A stretch of 64,000 bases of DNA. It comes from Candidatus Gastranaerophilales bacterium. Lineage in GTDB: Bacteria > Cyanobacteriota > Vampirovibrionia > Gastranaerophilales > Gastranaerophilaceae. A program made the translations under genes and the position numbers. The DNA lies in assembly GCA_944323875.1 (NCBI GenBank), contig CALUUH010000007.1, positions 24,210 through 88,209 of the forward strand, given 5' to 3'. Of this stretch, positions 27,748-35,048 are shown piece after piece (within the stretch, counting starts at the first letter, position 1; every line of letters begins with the position of its first letter). The notes under the pieces are model-generated. The model ran no database searches. It saw only the letters and a list, made by a program, of their open reading frames with translations, and had not been told where the DNA came from.

Positions 27748-27975
27748 ATTGTTGCACCACGACGCAGTTTTTTCACGCGTCATCCCGCAGTGGTTTCGTG
27801 GCGTCTCGCCTCAGTTGTTGCCTTGCGGGGTGGACAAGTCCACTTTTACACATTGGCAGACCGGCAGGCCAGCCTGCACCAACACTCAGCTTAACGCTAA
27901 AGACATACAAAATCTTTCCGTCATCCCGCAACGGTTTGAGTGCATCTTGCCAAAATTGTTGCCTTGCGGGATCTC
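27748..27975. repeat. Palindromic repeat cluster inserted in the pilin leader
   Basis: This ~228 bp block is absent from the otherwise parallel leader of the second pilin gene. It contains two copies of the ~55-60 bp inverted-repeat family A (CATCCCGCA...TTGCCTTGCGGG at 27781-27831 and 27920-27975), the GTGGACAAGTCCAC palindrome near 27832-27846, and a GGCAGGCCAGCCTGC palindrome near 27865-27880. All belong to families seen elsewhere in the window. Confidence 0.7.
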
Positions 27976-28125
27976 AAAACACAAGTTGAATACTTGTGAC
28001 AAAACATATAAACCAAATAAAGGTGGTTTAATAAACAGAATTATTGTACAATATAAATCAATAAGGAGAATTTTATGAAAAATAATTTAATAAATGCTGA
28101 CACGATAAAAAAAGGAGATGCAACT

Positions 28126-29481
28126 ATGTACAACCAAAAAACAAACAGTTATGGCGGACAAGTCCGCTCTTACACATCAAAGGTGAGTGAAGTGAGTAGA
28201 GTGAGTGAAGTGAGTAAGATGTCGGAACAAGGCGAACAACAATCGCTACATTCCCTTCTCCCTCTGGGAGAAGGTGGCCGCAGGCCGGATGAGGGTTTAA
28301 AGGAAATCGTGCGATGCAACAGCGATGAGATCCTGAAACAAGTTCAGGATGACGGGACTCGTCACAAAGCCGCAGAGCCTAAAACCTGTAACCACTTATT
28401 CACTCAATCACTTAGTCACTTAATCACTTCCCAGAAGGCCGCCTTCACCTTGGCAGAAGTCCTAATCACCCTTGCTGTTATCGGCATTGTGGCCGCCCTG
28501 ACACTTCCGGGGCTCATACAGAACCATAACGAGAAGGCATGGTCTACAGCTAAAGACCTCTGGGAAAAGAAACTCACAGAAACCGTTAGAAGAATGAACA
28601 CCGACGGCGTCATGACCGGTCATGATACTACAGAGGATTTTATGGACACTTTCAAACAATATATGAAAGTCATCAAAACCTGTGATAACACAGATATTAA
28701 CAAATGTTATTCTCCTAAAGTCGTTACTACAGGAAGCAACGAAGAACCTATGGATGTTGAAACTGATTCTTTAACCTCTGCGTCCAGCATGGGACTAAGC
28801 GATTGGCAAACTAACACTAATACAATGTCTTTTGTAGTAGCGGACGGAACAACAGTTATTATGGCATACCAGCCGGAATGCCCTTACGCAGACCCTATAG
28901 AAGATACAGGTAGTCAGGTATCTTGCATGGGCTATATGGTAGATGTAAACGGAAAGAAAGGCCCGAATAGAGTAGGTAAAGATATTCAATTATCTTCCGG
29001 CGTAGCATTTTCAACCTGCGATAACCCGATAGGCGACATGTGCTGGAGTACGGAGTTCCAAGCGAATAGAGCAATAAACACCTGCGAAGGCAGTGAATAC
29101 GAAGATATGGAAGAACAACATGGAAGCAATTGTTCAACAAACTATTGGGCAGGCGCAAAACTAACTTGCCAAGAAAAAGGAATGGAACTTCCAACGAGAG
29201 CACAACTTGCACAATTAGCGAGTGAATTATATGTAAACTCAAGCGATGGAAGCACAGTAACGATAGGAGCAAACGAGGATAAATCAGGCCTCAAGGTAAA
29301 GGACGAATACACCCAAAATCCTCCAATCAAATACATTGGCTACAACTACTGGTCCAGTGAGGAGTACAGTGCTCTCAACGCGTACGGCCGGGACTTCGAC
29401 ACTACCTACACGGACGGCAGTGACGGTTACTGGGGCTACAAGAACAGCAGCAACCGCCGCGCTGTTTGTATTTCCAACTAA
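28126..29481 (+). CDS. Pilin-like protein with variable C-type-lectin-like tail (candidate DGR target 1)
   Basis: The protein has 451 residues from ATG at 28126 (AAGGAG 8 bases before); an in-frame ATG at 28075 would add 17. Residues 1-105 are a repeat-encoded leader, including VSEVSR tandem units and LHSLLPLGEGGRRPDEG. Then comes the prepilin motif AFTLAEVLITLAVIGIVAAL, with cleavage expected before Phe107, and a cysteine-containing pilin body. The C-terminal ~100 residues are lectin-like: a TRAQLAQLASELYVN segment, YWSSEEY, AYGRDF, YWGYK and the end RAVCISN. The last ~50 codons differ from the paralogue at 41954 only at first and second codon positions. The protein is likely displayed on a pilus or pseudopilus as a ligand-binding tip. 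Its binding partner is unknown. Confidence 0.85.
   Translation: MYNQKTNSYGGQVRSYTSKVSEVSRVSEVSKMSEQGEQQSLHSLLPLGEGGRRPDEGLKEIVRCNSDEILKQVQDDGTRHKAAEPKTCNHLFTQSLSHLITSQKAAFTLAEVLITLAVIGIVAALTLPGLIQNHNEKAWSTAKDLWEKKLTETVRRMNTDGVMTGHDTTEDFMDTFKQYMKVIKTCDNTDINKCYSPKVVTTGSNEEPMDVETDSLTSASSMGLSDWQTNTNTMSFVVADGTTVIMAYQPECPYADPIEDTGSQVSCMGYMVDVNGKKGPNRVGKDIQLSSGVAFSTCDNPIGDMCWSTEFQANRAINTCEGSEYEDMEEQHGSNCSTNYWAGAKLTCQEKGMELPTRAQLAQLASELYVNSSDGSTVTIGANEDKSGLKVKDEYTQNPPIKYIGYNYWSSEEYSALNAYGRDFDTTYTDGSDGYWGYKNSSNRRAVCISN
29326..29481 (+). other. Candidate DGR variable region 1
   Basis: Aligned codon by codon with 43241-43396, this region has 23 base differences in 17 codons, all at positions 1 or 2. 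Each variable codon keeps the same third base, and all fit a template of AAC, AAT, AAG or ACT changed only at A. Base composition shifts too: 34 of 60 bases at 29341-29400 are G or C, in an otherwise AT-rich gene. The invariant end (GCTGTTTGTATTTCCAAC) would correspond to the initiation-of-homing segment. Confidence 0.85.
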
Positions 29482-29500
29482 GGACAGCGTCCTTAGTTGG
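29474..29500. other. Hairpin directly after variable region 1
   Basis: A perfect 12 bp stem, CCAACTAAGGAC / GTCCTTAGTTGG, with a 3-nt loop spans the stop codon. The outer 10 bp and the following ACGTG are kept in the second gene, but the loop differs. DGR targets of the Bordetella-phage type need such a hairpin or cruciform next to the variable region. It could also act as a terminator, though no T run follows. Confidence 0.75.
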
Positions 29501-29581
29501 ACGTGCCTAAGTGATTAGCGGATTTGCGGACGGATGGAGCGAACGAAGTGAGCAAATCCGCTAGCGCCTTAGTGCTTTTTT

Positions 29582-29640
29582 TGAGATCCCGCAAGGCAAC
29601 GACTATGGCAAGCCGCCGCGAAACCGTTGCGGGATGACGG
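29582..29640. repeat. Family A inverted repeat
   Basis: A ~59 bp unit beginning GAGATCCCGCAAGGCAACG and ending CCGTTGCGGGATGACGG; the ends are inverted copies of each other. Other copies: 27781-27831, 27920-27975, 29690-29745, 30116-30175, and a degraded one near 43745-43786. Confidence 0.75.
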
Positions 29641-29689
29641 TTTTGGCTTTCTTTAGCGGTCTCCAGATGTGTAAGAGCAGACTTGTCTG

Positions 29690-29745
29690 CCCCGCAAGGC
29701 AACAATTCTGGCATACTGCACTCAAACTGTTGCGGGGATGACGGA
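29690..29745. repeat. Family A inverted repeat
   Basis: Same family as 29582-29640, with matching base changes in the two arms (CCCCGCAAGGC ... GTTGCGGGGATG), which suggests the pairing itself is maintained. Confidence 0.7.
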
Positions 29746-30115
29746 AAGAGATTGCCAGAAGTCAAACATTTTTTAATTTTTTGTTGGGCAAGAATGCACC
29801 AACCTACATCAATCCGACCGTTAGCCGGAAGCGCCGGAGGATGTTAATGAAACAACAGCAAAGCGCGCGTTGTCTGAGCGTAGCGAGTTCGCGCGCTTGA
29901 GTTGATTTTACATACTCTGTGCGCTGCAGGTAAAGGTCGGGAGCTTCTTTGCTTACTTTCTTGGCGGTACAAGAAAGTAAGATTACATGTCAGCTTAGTA
30001 AAGCTGAACTACTTGTCCAACCCCCACCTAGAATTTGTAAGCTCATTACATTCGCCAACAAATTCTTGTCCTCCCCCTTGGAGAGGACGAGGGTTTCAGC
30101 GGTCTCCGTTCTTTT

Positions 30116-30175
30116 GAGATCCCGCAAGGCGTCAACTGTGGCGTATTGCACACAAACCGTTGCGGGAGGACGGAA
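30116..30175. repeat. Family A inverted repeat
   Basis: GAGATCCCGCAAGGCG ... CCGTTGCGGGAGGACGG, same orientation as the two preceding copies. Confidence 0.7.
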
Positions 30176-30186
30176 AGAGCTTGACT

Positions 30187-30297
30187 AAAGACGCACAATA
30201 ACAATGTCCTCCCCTTGAGACTCTGCCGAACATAAACAATCCGGTGGATTGTTTATGTGAGAGGAAACCGAAATCTTTGATTTCGAGGAGGGGGCAT
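30187..30297. repeat. Family C repeat, intergenic copy
   Basis: A ~110 bp unit with CTCCCCTTGAGACTCTGCCG, a nested palindrome AAACAATCCGGTGGATTGTTT-like core, and a GAGGAGGGGGCA end. A near-identical copy at 57676-57790 lies inside the coding sequence of a pilin-like gene. Confidence 0.8.
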
Positions 30298-30670
30298 GAG
30301 CGAAGCGAACACTTGACCCCTCACCCTAGCCCTCTTCCCAGGGGGAGAGGGTATTTTTTACCGTTGACTATACTTCGTTAACAGCTTCCAAGTGTAAGAG
30401 CGGACTTGTCCGCCCTCTCGCACAAACAATCCACCGGATTATTTTTGCTCGGCAGAGTCGCAAGGGGAGAGGAATGTTTTATCGGTAGTGTGAGAATTCC
30501 CAGCGTTGACTTATTATTGTAAACACTTAGTCACCTATTCACTTATTCACTTAATCACAATTACTGTGCCTTAGCCCCCTAGTGCCTTATTTTGGTAACC
30601 ACTTAGTCACCTAGTCACTTAGTCACACATTAATGCACTTAACGTCTTATAGTCTTACTTTTTTAACTCC

Positions 30671-31642
30671 TTACTGTCTGATATATTTCTTTTTCAGCTT
30701 CATTATTTTTTCGTAAGAATATTCAATATTGACAAAAAGTTCTTCATCAACAAGAGCCTTTTGCGCAATATTTTCTATCATGTTTATAATATCAGGTGTT
30801 GAATATCTATAAATAAACATATTCAATCCCGCACGTATGCCCATTTCGCAAGCCTCTTGCATCCCAAATCCTGCGACACCTTTCATAATCATATCATCAG
30901 ACACTATAACTCCGTCAAAACCGAGATTATTGCGCAAATATGAAAGCGCATTTTTACTAAGTGATGCCGGTATAGTTTCTTTTTCAAAACAGGTACAATG
31001 CAGGTGAGCAGCCATAATCATTTCAATTCCGCTTTTAACAGCCATGGCAAACGGTTTGATATGAGTTTTTTCCATATCTCCAAGCGGTAAATCTATCTCT
31101 GGCAAAGTCAAATGACTGTCTGCATTCGCATCACCGTGTCCCGGATAATGCTTGACGCACGGGATAATTCCGTTTTGACGGTATCCTGAAGAAACTATTA
31201 AGCCGCCGTTTATTACATCCTCAACATTTGATGAAAATGCGCGTTCACCGATTATCGGATTATCAGGATTTGTATTCACGTCAATACAAGGCGCAAAATT
31301 CAAATTTAAACCGTAGGATTTCAATTCATCTGCAATATCTTTTGTTTGACGACGCAAAAATTCTTCGCCTTTTTCATACGCAAATTTGGCTGACAAATAT
31401 TTTTTGCCGTTGTGAATATTTTCGGTACGCTCTACCCGTCCGCCTTCCTGATCTATTGATAAAAACAGAGGTTGAGCCGCCATTGATTTTATATCCGCAA
31501 CGAGTTTGGTAAACTGTTCTTTACTTTCAATATCGCGGGTAAAAAATATCATCCCGCCGAGCCCTTGTGAAAGTGCTTTTTTATATCCGCTGCCTTCTGT
31601 CCCCAGAATAAACATCCGGTATAGTTTGTTTCTGATATCCAT
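30671..31642 (-). CDS. nagZ: Beta-N-acetylhexosaminidase (glycoside hydrolase family 3)
   Basis: The 323-residue enzyme removes N-acetylglucosamine from muropeptides during cell wall recycling. The GH3 signature KHYPGHGDANADSHLTLPEID (near 162-182) holds the His-Asp dyad used by NagZ as acid/base, and GVIVSDDMIMKG (near 244) holds the catalytic Asp nucleophile. SIDQEGGRVERT near 60 is also conserved. It lacks a signal peptide, so it is cytosolic as expected. Its ATG overlaps the stop of the upstream gene (TAATG), so the two are translationally coupled. Confidence 0.95.
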   Translation of the reverse strand: MDIRNKLYRMFILGTEGSGYKKALSQGLGGMIFFTRDIESKEQFTKLVADIKSMAAQPLFLSIDQEGGRVERTENIHNGKKYLSAKFAYEKGEEFLRRQTKDIADELKSYGLNLNFAPCIDVNTNPDNPIIGERAFSSNVEDVINGGLIVSSGYRQNGIIPCVKHYPGHGDANADSHLTLPEIDLPLGDMEKTHIKPFAMAVKSGIEMIMAAHLHCTCFEKETIPASLSKNALSYLRNNLGFDGVIVSDDMIMKGVAGFGMQEACEMGIRAGLNMFIYRYSTPDIINMIENIAQKALVDEELFVNIEYSYEKIMKLKKKYIRQ

Positions 31643-32220
31643 TAAAGTATCTTTCCGCTAAGCGCAACTAAGTCTTTAAGATTGCCGTTTTCGATTACTT
31701 CTTCAATTTTTGCAAGAACTTCTTCATCTTTACCAAGTTTTTTGAAGCTGTCAGGCAATTTAATATCCTCTGTTTTTTGTACTTTTGTAAATCCTTCGTT
31801 AACCTTCAAAAACTCCCGGTATGCTTCAAGAATATTCATGCTGTTTGAGTCGAATGAAAAATCTTTTCCGGTGTAATATTTTACATCTTTTTTAAGTTGT
31901 TCAATGTAATTTATAATAAAATCTACCTCGGCAAGAGTTTCGGATTCATCATAATCACTGTCATAACCAAAGTTGTTCAAAACAGGTGTATCCTCAAGAT
32001 TTTTGATATAACCTGCCCAGAGCATGCAGCCCATATAAAATCCGAGATAATTTTCAATCAGATGTTCTATTTTAGGTAAAAGCATTTTAAACTGTTGCTT
32101 TTTCATCCCGAAATTTTTAAATCTGTTCAACGAACCGTAAGCATATTCAATATTCGGAACAAATGCGGAAATATGTTGTACAAACCCGGGGTCAAATTGT
32201 GCACCGTCTTTAAAATCCAT
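31642..32220 (-). CDS. Hypothetical cytosolic protein coupled to nagZ
   Basis: This 192-residue, mostly helical protein has no signal peptide, membrane segment or cysteine cluster, and I recognise no domain. Two acidic stretches (GYDSDYDESETL near 103-114 and KLGKDEEVLAKIEEVIE near 160-176) frame a polar middle. Its stop codon overlaps the nagZ start as TAATG, and it follows the secreted hydrolase-like gene by 11 bases, so the three minus-strand genes probably form one operon. The AGGAGA site before its ATG is good, which supports it as a real gene. Confidence 0.7.
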   Translation of the reverse strand: MDFKDGAQFDPGFVQHISAFVPNIEYAYGSLNRFKNFGMKKQQFKMLLPKIEHLIENYLGFYMGCMLWAGYIKNLEDTPVLNNFGYDSDYDESETLAEVDFIINYIEQLKKDVKYYTGKDFSFDSNSMNILEAYREFLKVNEGFTKVQKTEDIKLPDSFKKLGKDEEVLAKIEEVIENGNLKDLVALSGKIL

Positions 32221-32231
32221 AATAATTTCTC

Positions 32232-33446
32232 CTATATATTTTCTTTTTCTTTACTGAAATCTTTTTGTAGTTTTTTATATTTTCCGGAGTTCAGAACTTT
32301 TTGTTGAAATTCCGGATCATATTGAAAATCATAACCGTAGAGGTACGTTTTTACAATAGCTTTGGCAAGTGTTTTGCGTGTACTCCAGTATGATGTATGT
32401 GCAAACAGAAATGAACGTTTGCTCCAGATACTTGAGTTATCAAAAACAAAACCACCCGGATTGTTCACCTCAAGATTTGCAATACGTGTAATTTCATCAA
32501 TTGTCAAATTACGTGAAGTCGGAAAGCCCAGCGGATCCTCGCGATAGTTTACGGTAATCCAGAAAAGTCCTTTTTCCAGAATATATTTTAACATCAATTT
32601 ATTGTAATAAGTCAATTCGTATTCAGGATCTGCAAGATCCGAATAGAAAAGCACAAGCGGACTGGCAAAGTTTACAATACCTTTTACAGCATTTTCCGGC
32701 ATACATGCCTGTTCTGTTGCCTGATCCAATTTATCATAATGTTCTTTAAAAATTTTTTCATCAGGGTCAAACATTAGTTTGCCGTCCTCTGACACAATGC
32801 CGATTTGTCCTGTTTGCAATGCGGCTATACAGGTATTATTTTTTGGATGAGTTTTGACATACTCTTTTATGTCTGGCTTAACATTTTGACTTTCAAACAG
32901 ATTGTTTAAATTCAAATATGGCAGCCGGTTAAAAAGATATTCGTACGTTACAAAACTTCCTGCTGAATATCCGTATAAAACAAGGCTGTTGCCTTTATTA
33001 TATTCGGATTTAACCAGAGTGTTCAAATCCTCGAGAACCTTATTCATATTATGTTTTTTCTGAACCCATATTGCGTCATGCAAACAAGCTGTAAGTATTT
33101 CTCTGACCTCATACGCAAGTGTTGGGCCAAGTGCTTTTGAAATATCAAGCTGTTCTTTCACAAACTCAAGATTGCTCTGACTTTTATCGCCCCAGAAAAA
33201 AATAACAGGCTCCTCGTTAATTTTATATTCCCCGTTTTTCAAAAACAATTCTGCAGTTCTTTCATTTTCTTCAAATTGTTTTTTCATAACCGGATGAAGT
33301 TTCTGAATACCATCCAAAAACCAGTTTTGAGACTTTTCATCATTGTTGTTTGAGCCGTTAATATAAACAAAACTTATACTGTTTTGCGCAAAAGCATTCA
33401 ACTGAAAAGCCAGTAAAATAAATAAAATTGATAAAATCTTTTTCAT
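32232..33446 (-). CDS. Secreted alpha/beta-hydrolase-like protein of unknown role
   Basis: The protein has 404 residues from ATG at 33446 and begins with a signal peptide (MKKILSILFILLAFQLNAFA). An upstream in-frame start at 33506 would be encoded by a terminator hairpin and is rejected. SLVLYGYSAGSFVTYEYLF (near 155-173) has the GxSxG nucleophile elbow, and FFWGDKSQ and NDDYNP-like loops surround it. Candidate acid and His are uncertain. TATAAT ends 6 bases before the ATG with no ribosome site, so the mRNA is likely leaderless. It leads the nagZ operon; an envelope function is plausible but unproven. Confidence 0.75.
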   Translation of the reverse strand: MKKILSILFILLAFQLNAFAQNSISFVYINGSNNNDEKSQNWFLDGIQKLHPVMKKQFEENERTAELFLKNGEYKINEEPVIFFWGDKSQSNLEFVKEQLDISKALGPTLAYEVREILTACLHDAIWVQKKHNMNKVLEDLNTLVKSEYNKGNSLVLYGYSAGSFVTYEYLFNRLPYLNLNNLFESQNVKPDIKEYVKTHPKNNTCIAALQTGQIGIVSEDGKLMFDPDEKIFKEHYDKLDQATEQACMPENAVKGIVNFASPLVLFYSDLADPEYELTYYNKLMLKYILEKGLFWITVNYREDPLGFPTSRNLTIDEITRIANLEVNNPGGFVFDNSSIWSKRSFLFAHTSYWSTRKTLAKAIVKTYLYGYDFQYDPEFQQKVLNSGKYKKLQKDFSKEKENI

Positions 33447-33473
33447 AAATATATTATAGCACGAAAAGAGAAT

Positions 33474-33510
33474 AAAGGTGGCGGACGCCGTGCCGGCGTC
33501 CGCCACCTTT
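33474..33510 (-). terminator. GC-rich perfect hairpin terminator of the aquaporin gene
   Basis: A 17 bp perfect stem (AAAGGTGGCGGACGCCG / CGGCGTCCGCCACCTTT) with a 3-nt loop lies 22 bases after the aquaporin stop. It has T-rich flanks on both sides and could act in both directions. Confidence 0.85.
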
Positions 33511-33531
33511 TATTCAAAACTATTAAATCTT

Positions 33532-34167
33532 TTATTGTTTAACAAATTTATATGCAAAAGCAGCGACAAATCCGCCGAGAAGGTTTGCCAGAATAGTAAG
33601 CAGTATACTCGGCCAGTCAGCTATTTGCAGAGTTCCCAGTCCTATTGCAACAGCCGGATTAAATGCACCGTAACATATTGCACTGCCTACAGCAAAAATA
33701 CCTGTCGCTACAGTAGATCCGATAGCAAGCCCGAAATAAGAATTTCCTTGCGTATCTGGTGAAGTAGCTGTAAATAAAACTACATAGCATAATGCAAAAG
33801 TAAATAAAAATTCTCCGATAATCAGCCCGATACTTTCATAGTTGACCGCATTTGTAAACATTGGCGGTACAACCATTTGTAACATCAGCAATGCCGCCGC
33901 AACAGCGCCAAGGATTTGTGCTATCCAGTAAGGAAGCAGTTCAGATACAGGCAAAGCCCCTCTTACTACAGCCGCGAGAGAAACAGCAGGGTTATAATGT
34001 CCCCCTGAAACAGGGCCGCCCGCATATACCATTATCATCAATGCGCCGCCTATCGCTATTGCAGGGATGACTCCCGGCATATTAAACAGAACGCAGCAGC
34101 CGACCGTAAATACAAGAAAAAATGTGCCGATAAATTCAACAAGATACTTTCTACAATTTTCTTTCAT
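33532..34167 (-). CDS. Aquaporin / MIP-family channel
   Basis: The protein has 211 residues from ATG at 34167 (AAGGAG 8 bases before); an upstream in-frame alternative start is less likely. Six membrane helices and two half-helices carry the NPA boxes: GGHYNPAVSLAA (near 60) and GAFNPAVAIGLG (near 170). The Arg that normally follows the second NPA is replaced (NPAVAIG), leaving a less constricted filter, which may widen selectivity beyond water. The family conducts water, glycerol or other small neutral solutes. It is monocistronic, with a strong terminator after it. Confidence 0.93.
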   Translation of the reverse strand: MKENCRKYLVEFIGTFFLVFTVGCCVLFNMPGVIPAIAIGGALMIMVYAGGPVSGGHYNPAVSLAAVVRGALPVSELLPYWIAQILGAVAAALLMLQMVVPPMFTNAVNYESIGLIIGEFLFTFALCYVVLFTATSPDTQGNSYFGLAIGSTVATGIFAVGSAICYGAFNPAVAIGLGTLQIADWPSILLTILANLLGGFVAAFAYKFVKQ

Positions 34168-34274
34168 AATCAAAACTCCTTTCATCTTTTCGTTTCTGTT
34201 TTTATTTATAATTTTATTTAAGATTTTGCTTATTTATATAGTTAACTTTACCTATTTTATTGTATTATAAAAAT

Positions 34275-35012
34275 ATGTTTTATTTTAGTTATATAAACAA
34301 TAAAAAAATATTAAAATCAGACTTGCTGGACTCTGTTGAACACTTTTTTACAACACGCGAAACCTGTATTAAATCAAAAGAGCCCGAGTATGAAAAAATT
34401 GTATTTGAGAATAAAAAAGATATTTGTGAATATTTGAATATTTCACCGCAAAATCTAATCACACCTTCTCAAACACACACCGCAAATATTGCAATTGCGC
34501 ATTCCGGACAGAACAATTATCCGGACACTGACGGGCTTATAACAACAGAGTCTGATATTGCCATATTTCTGAATTTCGCAGACTGCACTCCGATAATTTT
34601 TTACGACAAAAAGCAAAATATCGGCGCAGTATCACATGCCGGCTGGCGCGGTACAGCACAAAAAATTGCTGCTTTAACAGTCAAAAAACTCGCGACTGAA
34701 TTTAATTCCGGGGCAAAAGATATTATTGCAGCCATCGGGCCGGCTATCTCAAAATGCTGTTACAATGTCGGCGAAGATGTTGCTAATCAACTTCTGGCAA
34801 CAGTATTAAATAAAAACGGTTTGTCTGAACAGCACGGAGAAAAAATTTTTGTTGATTTAAAGGGCATAAACAAACAGCAGCTTCTGGAAGCAGGTGTTGA
34901 ACAAATTGATGTCTGCCCGTATTGCACGGTCTGCAACAATGACTTGTTTTTCTCTTACAGAAAAGAAAATGCAACAACCAACCGTCACAGCGCTGTATTA
35001 AAATTGAATTAG
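34275..35012 (+). CDS. pgeF: Purine nucleoside phosphorylase, laccase-domain (YfiH/PgeF) family
   Basis: The protein has 245 residues from ATG at 34275; a TTG 15 bases earlier lies before the -10 box and is less likely. The family motifs are the zinc-binding and catalytic ones: TPSQTHTANI (His near 70), FADCTPIIFYD (Cys near 105) and GAVSHAGWRGTA (His near 120), then IGPAISKCCYNVG. The C-terminal CPYCTVCNNDLFFSYRKE carries extra cysteines. The family phosphorolyses or deaminates purine nucleosides and is linked to peptidoglycan editing. TATTAT ends 6 bases before the start, with no ribosome site. The Mur ligase gene follows after about 36 bases. Confidence 0.9.
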   Translation: MFYFSYINNKKILKSDLLDSVEHFFTTRETCIKSKEPEYEKIVFENKKDICEYLNISPQNLITPSQTHTANIAIAHSGQNNYPDTDGLITTESDIAIFLNFADCTPIIFYDKKQNIGAVSHAGWRGTAQKIAALTVKKLATEFNSGAKDIIAAIGPAISKCCYNVGEDVANQLLATVLNKNGLSEQHGEKIFVDLKGINKQQLLEAGVEQIDVCPYCTVCNNDLFFSYRKENATTNRHSAVLKLN

Positions 35013-35048
35013 TTGCCGTATAACAAAATTTATGCTAAAATTAGTATT

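Larger units (their letters stand above)
29501..30670. other. Repeat-filled intergenic region (1.2 kb)
   Basis: I see no gene. The region is a mosaic of palindromic families: family A at 29582-29640, 29690-29745 and 30116-30175; family C at 30187-30297; an LGEG-type block near 30305-30352; GCGGACTTGTCCGC-type palindromes near 29675 and 30395; hairpins at 29871-29898 (AAGCGCGCG / CGCGCGCTT) and 29953-29980 (11 bp stem TTACTTTCTTG / CAAGAAAGTAA); and tandem CTTAGTCAC-like units near 30525-30635. Short open frames inside it are read-through of repeats. Confidence 0.75.

Noticed and set aside
27656..28078. Open frames of 104-140 codons across the pilin leader (27656-28078 and 27675-27989)
   Set aside because: They start at TTG or an unsupported ATG and run through family A and D palindromic repeats; the parallel leader of the second pilin gene shows no matching protein.
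28183..28220. Possible CRISPR-like array or satellite from the GTGAGTGAAGTGAGTAGA unit
   Set aside because: There are only two 18 bp units, without spacers. It is a small tandem repeat within the pilin leader; no CRISPR array or cas gene was seen anywhere in the window.
29493..30188. Several 60-90 codon frames downstream of the first variable pilin gene
   Set aside because: All are made of repeat families in arbitrary frames (PCGADKSALTHLETAK-like strings) with no start signals.
32232..33506. Longer form of the secreted hydrolase-like protein starting at 33506
   Set aside because: The first 20 codons would be encoded by the aquaporin terminator hairpin and the -10 box, and the signal peptide would be displaced from the N-terminus.
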